Of a DNA stretch of 64,000 nt, positions 25,182 to 37,545 are shown one piece after another. Under the pieces are notes generated by a model. It was given only the letters and a program-made list of their open reading frames with translations, ran no database searches and was not told the origin of the DNA. Position numbers and translations under genes: made by a program. This DNA is from Lomentospora prolificans (lineage: Eukaryota; Ascomycota; Sordariomycetes; Microascales; Microascaceae): positions 1,984,001 to 2,048,000 of the forward strand of contig JARFXM010000003.1 in the NCBI GenBank assembly GCA_029532625.1, given 5' to 3'. Each line of letters opens with the position of its first letter. Position 1 is the stretch's first letter.

Positions 25182-27209
25182 TGCCGACCGTGGAGCCGTC
25201 CCGCCCGGTTCCAGAGTGAGATGATGTGAGACGAGGCGGCACAGTCTGACGCCGTGTCTTCCGGGAGCGGAATCAGAGTAAGCTGCGCATATCCAGCCAA
25301 CGACATAAATAAGCCCTTTTGATCACGTTGTCATCGAGCCCTACAGGTTGAGGCAGTGACACAGACTGATAGGTAATGAGGTTATCGGAAGAGTCCTAGA
25401 GGACTTGTAAATATCGGAGGGCCAACCAACACCTCCCCAAATGTATCAATTGTGCGGCAAATAATAGCTAAGATCGAATATCGCGAATGCAATCCATGCG
25501 TCAAAAAGGATACAAGACCTGCAGCTGGTCGGGATGAGACGGCGGAAAACGAAGCAAGGCCGCGAGGTCTCCTCTTAAATGTGCTCGCTTTCAAAGTGGT
25601 GACTCGCCACTGGCTATTTACGGAGGGCTATCCGATACTCGTCGCTGGCAAGGTCGAGAGAAAAGCGGGCATGAGGACCACATGGAATCCACCGTGTAAC
25701 AGACTCGCTGAGGCCCGACTCTCTGGCAGGCGGAAGCTAGGATTGTGTGCATAAGCGTGACCGGGATCGTGAATGAGTGCCAAAGTGCTGATAGCTGCTC
25801 CCTTAAACTCCCGTCTCGAACCAGAGACTCGCCTACTCTCTCCCAAGTGTCATTTCTGATTGATGGGCAACCCGACAGCTGCACGACACACTGCGTCTAC
25901 CCTAGCGTGTAGTGTCATGCCCCCGTCCCTCCGGAATCTCTCTTATTGGATATGGGATTGGTGGTATGCCTCGCTTCAGTTGTTTGCCATTCTCATGGTA
26001 AGGCAGCTCACCGAAAAAGGCCTTGTCGAAACGAAAGGCCCGGAAGGAGGGTGGGGTAAGAGGAGGACTGTTGCGCACCTCTCGCCCAACCACCTACTTT
26101 GTTGCTCACCCCACCCGGAATTTCGTTTCTAATAGAGGCCATATACGTGATTGGGGACCAACCAAGGAAAGAATAAAACACCTAGGGTTAAAAGCGCCAC
26201 AACGATAGGCCGCTACTGTATCGCCAACAGCGCAGCTAGCAATGCCAGCGAGGCAGGACGATGGATTGCCGCTGTAGGTCGTATATTCAGAGCAATCAGA
26301 TGACTATCTTAAGCCTTTCTCTTCGCCTTTGTGAGTTCCGCGGACGACCGACACACACACCAAGCTGGTCTCAACTCATTCCTCTTACCCCTTTTCCACC
26401 ATTCTTGGTTAGCGGAAGCGGGTTGGACTGTGCAACGACGGGATTGAGTAACGTGCCGTAGGGCTGAAGGGTAGTTCAAACGTCGTGTTACTATAGCCTA
26501 GGCGTGCCACTCTGCTCACGCAAATCCATTTGTTGCTCCATTCTCTTCTCTTCTCCCCCCCTTCTTCCACTTCTCGAGAGTGGAAACGGAAATTGAAGGT
26601 CGCACCAGAGAAGAAGGTGGGGTGGGACGAAGCGTTGGGCGGAGCGAACCGGGCGGGGCGAACGGCGAGCAGGTTTTCCGCTGTCTGCTTCTCGTTTCTC
26701 GGAAGCCTGTGTCAGAAGTTTGAAACGCGCACCTAAAAAGAGAAGTAGCACAGCGTGGCAAAGCAAGGGATATGAATGACAGGGAGCGGCACCATCCGGA
26801 TCGACGAACATACACCTTGACACCCACTTGACGGCTCACACAACCATGGAAAATAATTGCGCGTTGATATAGGATGGTAGAGAGATCAGAGTGTCTGAAA
26901 AGGAAATCCCGTGGGGATGCAAGCCTTTGCTGGGACGGTCCTGTTATTCCGTGAGAAGGAGAAAACATCATCTCGAGCTTCGGGAAGAGAAAGGGCGAGG
27001 GTAGGGGAGTCGACATAATATGCTGCAAGCCACTAACATACACGACCGCTTTTGTAGGGTACAAACCAGATACATCATGAGCACAAGGGGAGACTTCCTA
27101 TCGTTAACGGGTCTATGCTAACACTTTGCGTGTGGAAAAGAACCCCAAGGCTACCGTTTGCGCAAGGATTCCAGATTCAAGATGGCCCCCAACAACGGCA
27201 CCAGTTTGG

Positions 27210-27252
27210 GAAAAGGGGGTAAAAGGAAAGGGGGGTGGTGGGGGGTGGTGTA
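27210..27252 (+). repeat. G-rich patch with quadruplex potential
   Basis: Four G runs of three to six bases (GGG, GGGGG, GGGGGG, GGGGGG) are spaced by 4, about 10 and 4 bases. The middle loop is longer than the usual limit, so folding is possible but not assured. Confidence 0.55.
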
Positions 27253-29276
27253 GGAGAGATCGGTGTTGACCAACACAACATTCCGGGCCAGGCAAGCACA
27301 CCCGCCATGACCGCGGAGAAGCTTTTTTGAAAAACAAGAGAAACATAGGAGGGCCCCGTTCGAAGCGCCTCAGGTAGGCGATGAGGCCCAGCACACTTAT
27401 CAAGATGGCGAGGGCGATAAGTAAACCTCAGATGCATGTTGCACACCCTTTGATTCAATATGGGTGTGCATCGTCGTGGGTCTCCCATGTTGCGAAGCAT
27501 TTTTCAGTGATCACGCCGTAGTTGCCTGATAATGGGCAATCGGTGACGACAATGAATGCCCAAGAGGAGCGGTAAACTTGAGTCTGCCCATCTGAGAGGT
27601 ACAGTTCGCGATAGCTAGCCTCTTTCACTTTGTGTATTCGCACCTTCTTTCTCAGTTGATGAGATAATGCTTCTCGTTGGGGCAGATGCACTGCTGAGCA
27701 GGACCTGGATGGCTAGTCTTCTGGGGAGCGTATCATCTACAGTCGAGTCAAGCTCTGAAAATCCAACTAATGTAGGTGCCGATGCACAAAATGCTGTGAA
27801 GCACCAGAGCCTGTTCACAATACCGTGTCCGTGGTTTGGGAACCGGGGAAAAGAAGGGTGATGGGGGAGGGGAGAGGGTAGACATCCTCGTCGATCATTT
27901 GAGAAACCATCGTTTGGGTGACACTTATGTGGGCTAGAGGCGAAAAATAAAACGCCACTTCTTCGAGGCCGGCTTCCTGTCGTTCGTATCTTGTGATGTC
28001 GTCCATGCAGGCCCAGCGTGCTTTCGTGCCCTCCGTTTTCCGTCACTAATGCGTCAAGTGCAACAGCGACGATGAGAATTCCACGGCCACATGCCTAAGC
28101 GTAGCGTGAGGCTTGGGAAAAAAGAAGTAATTTTACCAGAAAAAGCATCGAGTAGTGGTCTGTATGCCGAGAACCTTGCTCGGCCCGTAAGCCTGGGGAG
28201 AGCCCGCCGAGCCGGCGTGATTGAGCCTTGGAGTGATGGGCGGGCAGGTTTGTAATTCGGAGAGGGAAAACGTACTCCACTAGACCTAAAGCTCATGCAG
28301 GTGGTAGATGAGGGGGACGCCTTCTTCCGTAAAGACGTGCTGCGTAATATTGCGCCCGTCGGCGGTGCTGAGTGCTGGGGTGAAGGAAGGAGGTGAAGAA
28401 GGGTGACAAGTAAATGATGTACGTTTGCTGGTGGGGCATGCCTGGAACTGTTGGCTCTCGACGCAACTGATTCACGTCTCGTTCCGGGCAGTGCAACAAT
28501 CGTGGGAAGGGAGACTGGTGGACTGCTCCTTCCTTTCCTCTATTCCCCCTACCCTCTTCCCTTCCCCTCATCTTCTTTCCAAAAGTTTCAACGTTCCTGT
28601 CGTCTCGGTCTCTTGCCCGAGTCCTTTCGGATGGAGCGAGTCAATACGTGGAACCGAGAATCAGGGTTCTCGAGGAGGTAGCGATTCCTCACAATCAATC
28701 CTCCCACACGCTCAACAAATAATAGCGACAGGCTCGAACAGGGGTAAATTGCGTACTGCCACGCGGAGATGGAAAGTACTTTCGCAGTCTCAGTGCAGGA
28801 GTAGCTTTAGCTTGAGCTTTAATCGCCAGGCAGCTGGTGTTGGCGTCCCTACCACACCAAACTCTGGCCACGCATGCGGGACGTAGCCAAGCTCGCATCC
28901 GAGCGGGAGCTCCTGCCACCGCATAGAGTAAGGTACGTGTGTTCGAAACTATAAATGACGGGAAGTCAAGCTCGATGGATCATGGTACTCATGTCCGCGG
29001 GTGGGTTCTGAGCAGTGCACTCGACCCACTCGACACCGCTGGCAGTGAATGTGCGTACGTACAGTAGTGTTGTTCTTGCATGCAGCTCATTGATTCCTTC
29101 CTGTCCAAACCAGCAGAACGTAGCCTGGCCAGCAGTCTTTTTCGGAAGAGTACAATAGGCCAAATGCATCCTGTTCCAGTGCTAGCAAATGGAGTTCCCA
29201 ATACCTTGACCATTCGAGCCGACTACAAGGGCTAATTCTAGTGACTCTGATTTAGCCCGTTCAAGTTGAGCGTTTG

Positions 29277-29302
29277 GGGGGGGGGGGGGGGGGGGGGGGG
29301 GG
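29277..29302 (+). repeat. Poly-G run of 26
   Basis: An uninterrupted run of 26 G on the plus strand within gene-free sequence. Runs this long are rare and unstable, and the exact length in the assembly may be unreliable. Confidence 0.9.
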
Positions 29303-30299
29303 ATTTCATAGCTCAGGGGCAAGGCTATAAACGTGTGAGGAAGAGTGAGCTATTAGGGGATGGTTGTGCTGATTCCAACTTGTACATGAAGGTACCAACG
29401 CAACCAGACCAAGACACCCTGATCTCATTGATGGTTGTCGGTTGCGCACCCGGCTCGGGTCCCTTTCAATTGGTTATATATCAAACCTCAATCTTACTGC
29501 GTGATTGTCATCATAAACATGCAGAGGAGGTGTCAAAAGGCAGTGGGTCAATCATATTGACGGATCCATTATTCTATTGATTGGTTTGCGCAGCGCCGAG
29601 ATCAGGTTCCATTCTGACCCTGGCTGGCCTGGCCCTTTACCAGTGCTGGTACTGTTAGAGACAATATACGGTGCGATTTATGGATAGGGAGTGTTCCCCT
29701 CCATTTTTAGCCTTTCAGGGACCTGGTTAGCTCGAGATCTCGATGATCCGAAGCGGGCCAATCGATGTACTGTAGTAGCTGGCGGCTGCAACTTACAAGG
29801 TACTCTTGTGGCCTGAGCTTGCTTGAACTGGTCTGGCGTTTTTGTGATCGATAGGGAAGCTACTAGGAGCTCCTTCGTAGTTTACTCTTACGGCACGGTG
29901 GAGATGGGAGATTTCGGCGCCTGCATCCACTTTAGAAGCGCCAGGACAGCATGTATTCCAATCGAGAAACGACGCGGAAGGACAGTAATACGAGACGGAA
30001 TAGTTTGTCTGACCTTTATATTTATTAGGCCTTGTCAATTGATGATGGGGTTTAGGAGCGCGATAATTGGCGAGGCAGTGACATGGTCTGTCCACCCCAT
30101 CCCTTTTCCTTAACAGTTTGGACTGGTCCTTAATCATACGTCTCCCTTCTGTAAGGCGTGCTGTATATTATTCTTATTCTAAATCACATATCATCAACAA
30201 CCGATGGAACTGCCTTTCCAGACCGTTTGCTGCCGGGTATGCTCGATCCTCTAGGGACTGGCCAGGCCAGCCTCCACACTCTTAACATTGGTCGCCACC

Positions 30300-30384
30300 T
30301 TCCAGCCAACGGAACCTTGACAGGACCGCTCATCGGCACACGCACCTGTGCAAGCAACCTTCTCTCTCTCTCTCTCTCTCTCTA

Positions 30385-30415
<31 letters not shown>

Positions 30416-30855
30416 TCTTCCAACCGCCAAAGTTGTCACCCCAACTCGCAAAAACCAAGCAAAACGGCCAAAATTAAAGACTCAACATTCCAGTCATCTC
30501 AACGATTAATCATCTCGTCATCTTCCACTGCGGAGAAGGTCAATCCAATCCTGTCCAGGCACGTAATAATCCACGTCCACACCGCCCAAGATAATCTCCC
30601 CTTTTCAGCTTAGTGCCGTCACCGGTTCATTCCCAGGCTTCGCCCGAAACCTTAATCCGACCACGAACCACAGCCGAGGAAGATCTGTCTTGCTGTCTCT
30701 AATCCCTTCTAAGAACATCGAGTAATATCCAATCGATACACTTGGTATCCTACGTGGCTCTCTTTTTTTTTTCTCTTATTTTTTCTTGCGACGTTAGCCC
30801 TCCATCCACCATGGCTCGTCTCGGCCAGACTGGACTAAACAAGGGCCGAGCCTGA
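30300..30855 (+). promoter_or_regulatory. Leader-like sequence ending in a 14-codon mini-ORF
   Basis: From 30300 the plus strand looks like a fungal promoter and 5' leader: CT and CA repeats, then C/A-rich sequence, then a T/C-rich stretch (30760-30800), then CCATCCACCATGG at 30811. The ATG has an excellent context but the frame codes for only MARLGQTGLNKGRA and stops at 30853-30855. No good donor lies inside it and no domain follows. It may be a uORF, a leader left behind by a lost gene, or chance. Confidence 0.3.
30359..30408. repeat. Compound microsatellite (CT)n-(AC)n
   Basis: About 12 CT units are followed directly by about 12 AC units on the plus strand. Confidence 0.95.
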
Positions 30856-33040
30856 GGCTAGCCAGCATCTCTCATTCTCCAAGCATCGGCTGTAGCATGG
30901 TGCGCAGAGCATCGAACACATGGACGTGCGATGGCGAGGTTGTCCCAATCGGAGGGAAATATTAAAGGTTTTGTTCGCTTCTCCTCTGCAGCCAGGCCCT
31001 ATCAAATTGCCGATCTCAATCTCTCTCCCGCGCCATGGTGCTTCGCACGACCCTGTTCGCATTCGACTGACCATTCGAATCGGCCAAAACTAAAGGGCCC
31101 GGTGTCGTTTCCCCCACCCCAGCACGTGTAGGGTCCAGCGAATTTGCAACCCTGGATCTGTCTTGATTCGGGAAGTAGTCTTCCTACCTTCCCTTTCTTC
31201 CCAAACTGCTTCCAAAGTACTATTCAGTCTTTGAGCTTCGATATGCGCCATATATCCGGAAGGAAATTAGAGCCATTCATAGCCGGCATCTATTGCACCG
31301 TATTCAATTTCAAGGAGCCCTCCGTAACGCCGACGCACCAGAGAATAACTGATGCGTTATCGTCGAAGCATCCTCTCCCCCTGGTCCGCTGCGCGCCCTC
31401 CGTAAACCTGCATTAGACCAAACTGCTCCGCACCTTGGGACATGCACGGGTGTTTGGCGGATTCCCATAGACCAGATCACCGGTCTCTGCGCCTCTGCGA
31501 ACATGCGACTTGGACATTCGCCATCTTGAGAAGCTCATGGGCTCTGGCTTTGAGAACACGTACAATTCCTAATAGAGCCATGGGCTATGGTTTGATATTG
31601 TGCTCTTTGTACCAAAATAGAATTATACTATTAATTAGATACCCTATCGGCTTGTAGAGGTCAATAAACACAAACTGTTTGCAAAAGGTGGGGCCGAGTG
31701 CCTAGGATACCCGTGCAACGATGGACTACCAACCGCATCCCGAGCTAACAGGCCGATCATTCCATGCACCTAGTTAATTGGCCGCGCTATAATAATATCG
31801 ACGGCTTGCTGGCAAGCTCAAGCTCAACAGGCACACTTTTGTCCCGCCGCTTTCCCGGGTCCATCTATTGTCGCATAGCCGCCTTTTAATTTGCCAAGAG
31901 ACAAGGACAGCTGGCTGGCGAGAATGAAACGGAACACACTACACCGAGAACTTCATCCAACCTACTCATGGCATCCACGTACCCCGCACGTAATCATATT
32001 CGCCTTCGCTAAGCTATTAGCGGAATAAAAGACGGCCATTGACCGACGAGAGTGTTTGTCGTCTCCGAGAGCTATGCTCCCGTCCCTCTGGCTGCAATTC
32101 ACTGAGGGTGAGCAAAGGGTATCATGACCTGTGTGAAGCCATAGCGCGCATCCCATGCATAAGAGACCTTATCGGTGGAGTGTAAGGAGCTAGCCGGCTG
32201 TGGATCGGACAAGAAAACTGGAGGGAAGGCCGATGTGGGTACGCTACCTTCGACATAGAAGACATAAAACGGGGCCACGGCTGATTACGCCTTTAACCAT
32301 TCCTACCCCAGTCAGGCAGTCCCCGTCCGAAAGCCACCCTGCTCCTGGGGTCCACGGCGTTCTGCTCTGCTTATTACGTTTTCTTGACGGCCATTTATCA
32401 GTGCTAGTGCCAAGCATTAGGCGGAATGGAAACGTTTCGCCATCATAACGACGTGCTCAAGCCTAATCACCCTGGGGCTCTTGTCCCTTGGGAGTCCCAG
32501 GACTTAAGAGGCATAAAGGTGAGTAGTAGTTCGAGTGGGTGATTTGCACGAAATTCCATTAGATTTGATGGCAAGGCGGTAAGTAACAATTTGCAAAGCA
32601 CTTTGGCGTCCCGCATACTATTATCCAGGAACAAGAGCTGAGAGTAACAACATTCCAACAAAACTATCGAGGTAAAAAGAGTAACGATAGAGAATGATAG
32701 GAACGAAAGCTGTGAAATCCATCAGGGAAAATAAAACCCGACTCCCCAACTAATCCAGAATTGGGGTATCCTTGTTATTCCAAAACATTGCGCCTTCCAA
32801 ACATTGGCATCTCTCGTCCCGTCGACCCCAAAGGCGTGCCGCCAGTGGGATGCTTCGAGCACAACTAGTGCTCAATGAAATCGCCAGTTCCTCCAGATAT
32901 AGTTAAGAGTTGGCTCCTACCAAAACTCTAGTACTTTGCATACCCACCGGTCCTGGAAGAGGTCGCACCTTTGTAACCAGCAGAGGCAAGAACCAGACAA
33001 TCTTCAGCAGACAACACACTGCGGACGCGACTACTAGAGG

Positions 33041-33058
33041 TGTGTGTGTGTGTATGTG
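33041..33058. repeat. (TG)n microsatellite
   Basis: Six TG units, then TATGTG, downstream of the Ndt80-family gene. Confidence 0.85.
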
Positions 33059-33249
33059 TAAGAGGGGCCGAGACGAACAAAGAAAAAGGCACCATGCCAA
33101 AGCCAAAATCCTATAACCCCCAAAGCCATGCGTTTTCCGAACCATCCTTGATTTTATGACCCGAATTTATCCTGTTTGCTCCCGAGTAATAGTTCATTTT
33201 CGACAAATTCATTCAGTATAGCCCATGCGGCAAGGAACCATGTCACAGG

Positions 33250-35693
33250 TCAAGTAATGTTGGCAACGTTGATCCCCGACTGCGGCATCATAGAGGGGTA
33301 GTATCCCTCCGACCTTGACTTGCCCTCGAAACGTCCGCATCGGCGGTTGACCATCAGGGGTCCTGGATGAAAGAGGCTAGGTAGAGGGCTATTACTTCCG
33401 TCATACTCGGATTTGTGCTTCGGGTCAACAGAGGCAGAATCATGGTCGGCTCGCTGGTGGGTGAACGTCTCGACCCCCCCCCGCTGATCCTGTTGTCCCT
33501 CATAAATTGTCCCAGGGTAGTACTGGTACCCTTTTGTAGTCTCAATGGCCTTAGCATCCTCCGGAGGGATCACAGCTTCGGCCAGAATCTCTTGCTGATG
33601 ATGACGGGCGCCGTATGGCGGCATTGTATGTCCTCGGTTGTCATAGTTCCCGGGGAAGCCACTTGAGATCATAGGGCCACCGGATGAGAACTCAGATCCC
33701 ATGATCGGGCCATTTCCGTAGCCACTTAGACTGCCGCTGCCACCACCGGGGCCGCTGCTTGTGCTACCCCTTCGCTCAGTTTGATAATGGCCTGGGGAGC
33801 GGCCCCTTACAATCATCTTCGCCGATCTTCGGTAGGCAACACGGAGAAACTGTTCGCTTGCACGTGAACCGACATCAGCCCAGAGCTCAACGACTAGGTG
33901 GTAATATTGTTGTGCTGCCCTTCTCTTGCCGTTGTTCGCGGTCGCTTGCTTGAACTGAATGCGTTCGAACGTGTGTTCCGTTTGGAAAGTCCCCGTACTT
34001 TGTGACGTTCCGGCAGGCCCGCCATACCCCGGGTCGTACAGTGACCGAGTCCCGAGACTGGAGTCTCCATGGCCGGTATAAAGGCTCATTGGATGGTGAG
34101 ATGGCTGGGGTGATTTTGGCGATAGTCGGACCTTATCTGGCTTGGCAATAGGGCCTTTGTCTCGCTTGGGCGTATGCTGTACAAGATCAATGCTATGGCC
34201 GTCATTGTCTGCTACTACAGCTGAGATAGACATAGCAAAGCCGCTAACTTGATATGTCTGTTGTGAATTTGTTGGGGTGAATTGGAGAGGCATCGAAGGA
34301 TAGTGCGGGCTCAAAGTATAGGAGCAGACACAGGAGAAGTAGTTACGTCTGTAGCAAGTCCACTCGCCATCGGATAGAAAGAAGCCTTTGTCAATGGTGC
34401 CATGAATCTCGGGTCGAACGTGGGTGCCTTGGCCACCATCTGCATATTGAAGAATGCCGAGCGTGGCAATCGTCTCGAGAGGCGGGATAGTTGCCGTGGC
34501 CTGGGACTTCGTAGAGTATGACGTATCCATTGCTACAGGGGTTGTGAATCCAGCAATCGGGCTGGGCGTCGGCGATAGTGGGTGCCGCCTTGATGCCGCC
34601 CCAGGAAATGAAGGCGATCTGGAGGAATGCTCCGACGGCCGGCGGAACGATGGTGTCGCTGGGGAGTACTGATCTCGCGCGCTAATTTGCTGAGCGTGGG
34701 GTATCGCAGAGGTCCGATGGGCCATACCCGATGAAATAGTGCTACTAACACCAAGGAGTTAATCATCGCCTGTCGTCCCTGAAGGCCCGGAAAACGCCAT
34801 CCAAAGGCGGTCCAGGTGCGTCTGGAGGGGTGGCCGCCGGGTTGCGAAAACGATAAGATGGACACGGCTAGTTGGGAGATGGAGGAGAAAGAGACCAAGT
34901 ACTACATACCTGGAGCCCAAACGAGGTCGGGCGTCTAAAGCAGGAAATATGGGTTGTGTTTGCTGATAGAAAGCGCCCTCCTCAGGATGGTAGGGTGCAC
35001 TTGTGTTGAGAACTGGTGGAGGGAAAAGGTTTATGAGCGGGGATGGTTGGTGTGTCGGAGCTTCTATTGTCAATGATGTACTACCCAAGTCTTGGTTATA
35101 TCTGCCAATGAAATAGTCAGTTGATGAGGGAGAAGGGACCCGAGTGTTTGAAAAAATAAATACTCGAGATGACAATACAATGGCATCCAGAGGAAGGGGA
35201 GGGTTGGTTTGTGGAGGAGGGTAGGAAGAGGAACACGGCTTCTGAGATTAGAGATGAGTTTCTAGGCTGTCGTATCGCCCAGTCGATGTAAATATACAGA
35301 GCACAATGTGCAGTGCGACAGAGGCTTGCGGAACCGCCAGCTATTGAGGTTGTACAAAACAAAGTATACAGGATCGGTAGTCGTCGATGTGGACGTCCCT
35401 CCATGGCGGAAGCAAAGGCGTAGCTACCCATCTCGATCCGAGAAGTCCATGGGTGTGTCCACATGCATGAGTGGATCTTGACATAGTCCATGTTGTATAG
35501 CGCCCTCATCTCCTGCATTGACTTCTAATATGATGCGTCACTGGGTACCGTAGCGACTGAGACCTTTGCAAGGAGTCGGCTCTTTTTCTTCCCCAGCAAG
35601 CAGAACTGGCTAAAGCAAACCGGCGTCTCAAACATACTTTGAACAAGGGACATTGTGGGATGGTGTAGATGTGTGGAATGATTGACGGGGCAT
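33250..35693 (-). CDS. Ndt80/PhoG-like DNA-binding transcription factor, VIB-1/XprG type
   Basis: In related fungi VIB-1 and XprG control secreted proteases, the starvation response and heterokaryon incompatibility. My model has three minus-strand exons: 35693-35638, 35101-34910 and 34741-33250, giving 579 residues. Donors are GTATGT and GTATGT, the acceptors are TTGGCAG and TTAGTAG, and all phases close. The Ndt80 domain covers about residues 185-405. Its marks are HGTIDKGFFLSDGEWTCYRR, NYFSCVCSY, TFERIQFKQATANNGKRRAA, QQYYHLVVELWADV and RSAKMIVRGRSPGHY. The N terminus is Pro/Ser-rich with YHPEEGAFYQQTQPIFPALD. The C terminus is Gly/Ser-rich and disordered-looking. The family call is firm; the VIB-1/XprG subgroup is likely from the Arg-Gly-Arg-Ser-Pro end of the domain and the length near 580. 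The first exon (56 bases, 536-base intron) is the weakest part; another 5' exon is possible. Confidence 0.88.
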
Positions 35694-37512
35694 TCTGAGC
35701 GGTGAAGAAAAAAGGACGAAGCTTAGTACCCGTAACCTAGTGGTCTCTCGGACTCAAGAGGTCCAAGGAACAAACTGGATTTTCCACTCGGCGCGGGCTT
35801 GGGATGAAGCTGATCATTGACGAGAGAGCGTAGGACTAGTCCTCAAGAGGCGATGCGCACGACGAAAGAACTTGCGAGTGGGCTGGATGAGATCTTACCT
35901 CATGTCCGACGGGGGAGCCGGAATGTCGAGATAGTCCAACCCAGGACACGATGACGTGGGTTGAAATTCCTGCTGAAGTTGAGATGAGAGTTAGGTCGGA
36001 TTCGTACTGCATTGCCCTTGTGTCTTCAACTATGTGCCATGGGGAAAGCAATTTTGAGTAAAGCTTGCGCGACGAACGAAGCTAAAGTGAGAGCAGTAGG
36101 AAAGGAGGAACGAGCTGGTTAAAAAGCAGAACGAGTGCACAAAGGTAGCCGGTTGGTCGTATTCCAGCAGATTGACCTCAATGCTTCAAGCAGGTGGTGG
36201 GCATCTCTAGACCTGCCGAATACCAGAAGGCGCGCCAGCGGGAGAGGGGTGGACAACGAAGTATGAATTGAGACGACTCTCGTCGACGTTATCTGTGGCG
36301 CGACGAGCAATTAAGTCAGCAAGCGAGGCCTGGGATCTCAATCAGCAGGAGCAAAGAAGAGAAGCCCCCCCTCCCTCCCTTGCATCAACACACCCGACCA
36401 CGGCGGGACGAATCTGCGCTCTCCTGTACGAGAGCAAAGGGGGCCTAGAAACGATGCCGACGGAACGGCAGAGGAGACGGAACGGAAACCGGGATGGCTG
36501 AAAGAACGGAGACGGTGTTGGGGGGGAGAAACTAGACAGGTGCCAGGAGGTTGTGTGTGGGTGTGATTGACGGGGAGGGGCGTAAAAGATCTCTCTCAAA
36601 ACCTGGCGATAACTTGCACGAGACGCGAGTACACTGAGGGTACCACAAGGACACCACTCAGTACCTGGAGAGCCTTGCGGGCTAGCAGGGGGCTCAATGT
36701 TCCGAAAGTTCGTTTTCTTCCTCGCCTAAAAACGGACTGGCCACGACGTGCAGGAGCATTGCGCCAACGCTTAGTCAATAGGAACACGCCTTTCGAAAGA
36801 GGGAAATCGCACCCCTCCACCTAAAAAAGTGGATGAATGTGGGGCTTTGGAAAACGAGAAGCGCGCAAAGGAAACTGCCAGTCCAGGTGTGCTTGTATCC
36901 GTTCCCTTCATCAGCGCGAAAAGCAGCAGGGTCGGGAAGCGGCGTTCTACCAGGCTGCAGCCTGGGGAATTTCCTCTTCAATATGCTCCTCGCTATCAGC
37001 CAGCCAACGACGAAATCGCGCCCCTCTCGCTGAAGCAGCCTAGAAGAAACCATCCCTCTCCAAAACATATGTTGTCTGGAGTTCTCGAGAGCCTGGGAGA
37101 CTTGAACGTCGGTGACAGATGTGCTGAGTGGTAGGCGCGACGCAGTGGATTGAAGATAAAACTGGAAACATCATTACTTACACTCTTTCCACTTCTTCCA
37201 TCCTCACTTTTTCTTCTTTTATTGTCAAGCAGGTGAGAGCATGGCCCGTTGATGCAGCAAGCGCCATGAGGCCATCCCCTCTCAGCTGGCTGATTTAGAT
37301 TGACCGGCTCATTTGGACTTAATATAACACAATACCTTCTTTCGACCGGTACATCTTGCCCGGAGTATGGTAACTTCAAGACCACGCTGAAGCCAATCGG
37401 GGTGTACTTCTCCAGAACATCTCTTCCACAAGGCAGGCAGATGACTGGGTGGGGGAAGGGAAGCGCAAGGAAGAAGACAAATCAACAAAAGCAGACCTGG
37501 CAAGGATACGGC

Positions 37513-37545
37513 TGGGAAGGATGATCGGTTGGGAAGGATGATCGT
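37513..37545. repeat. Tandem duplication of a 16-17-base unit
   Basis: TGGGAAGGATGATCGGT is followed at once by TGGGAAGGATGATCGT; the two copies differ by one base of length. Confidence 0.9.

Larger units (their letters stand above)
25182..33249. other. 8-kb gene-free region downstream of the folate gene
   Basis: No frame shows a domain or assembles into a multi-exon gene. The stretch contains a 26-base poly-G, CT and CA microsatellites inside a leader-like sequence (30300-30810), a G-rich patch at 27210-27250 and a TG microsatellite. Because the vib-1-like gene ends at 33250 on the minus strand, only the right edge is expected to be a 3' untranslated region. Confidence 0.6.

Noticed and set aside
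31066..31090. tRNA-like T-loop (ATTCGAATC)
   Set aside because: No matching T stem, A box or acceptor stem around it. Other TTCGA-containing sites in the window failed the same test.
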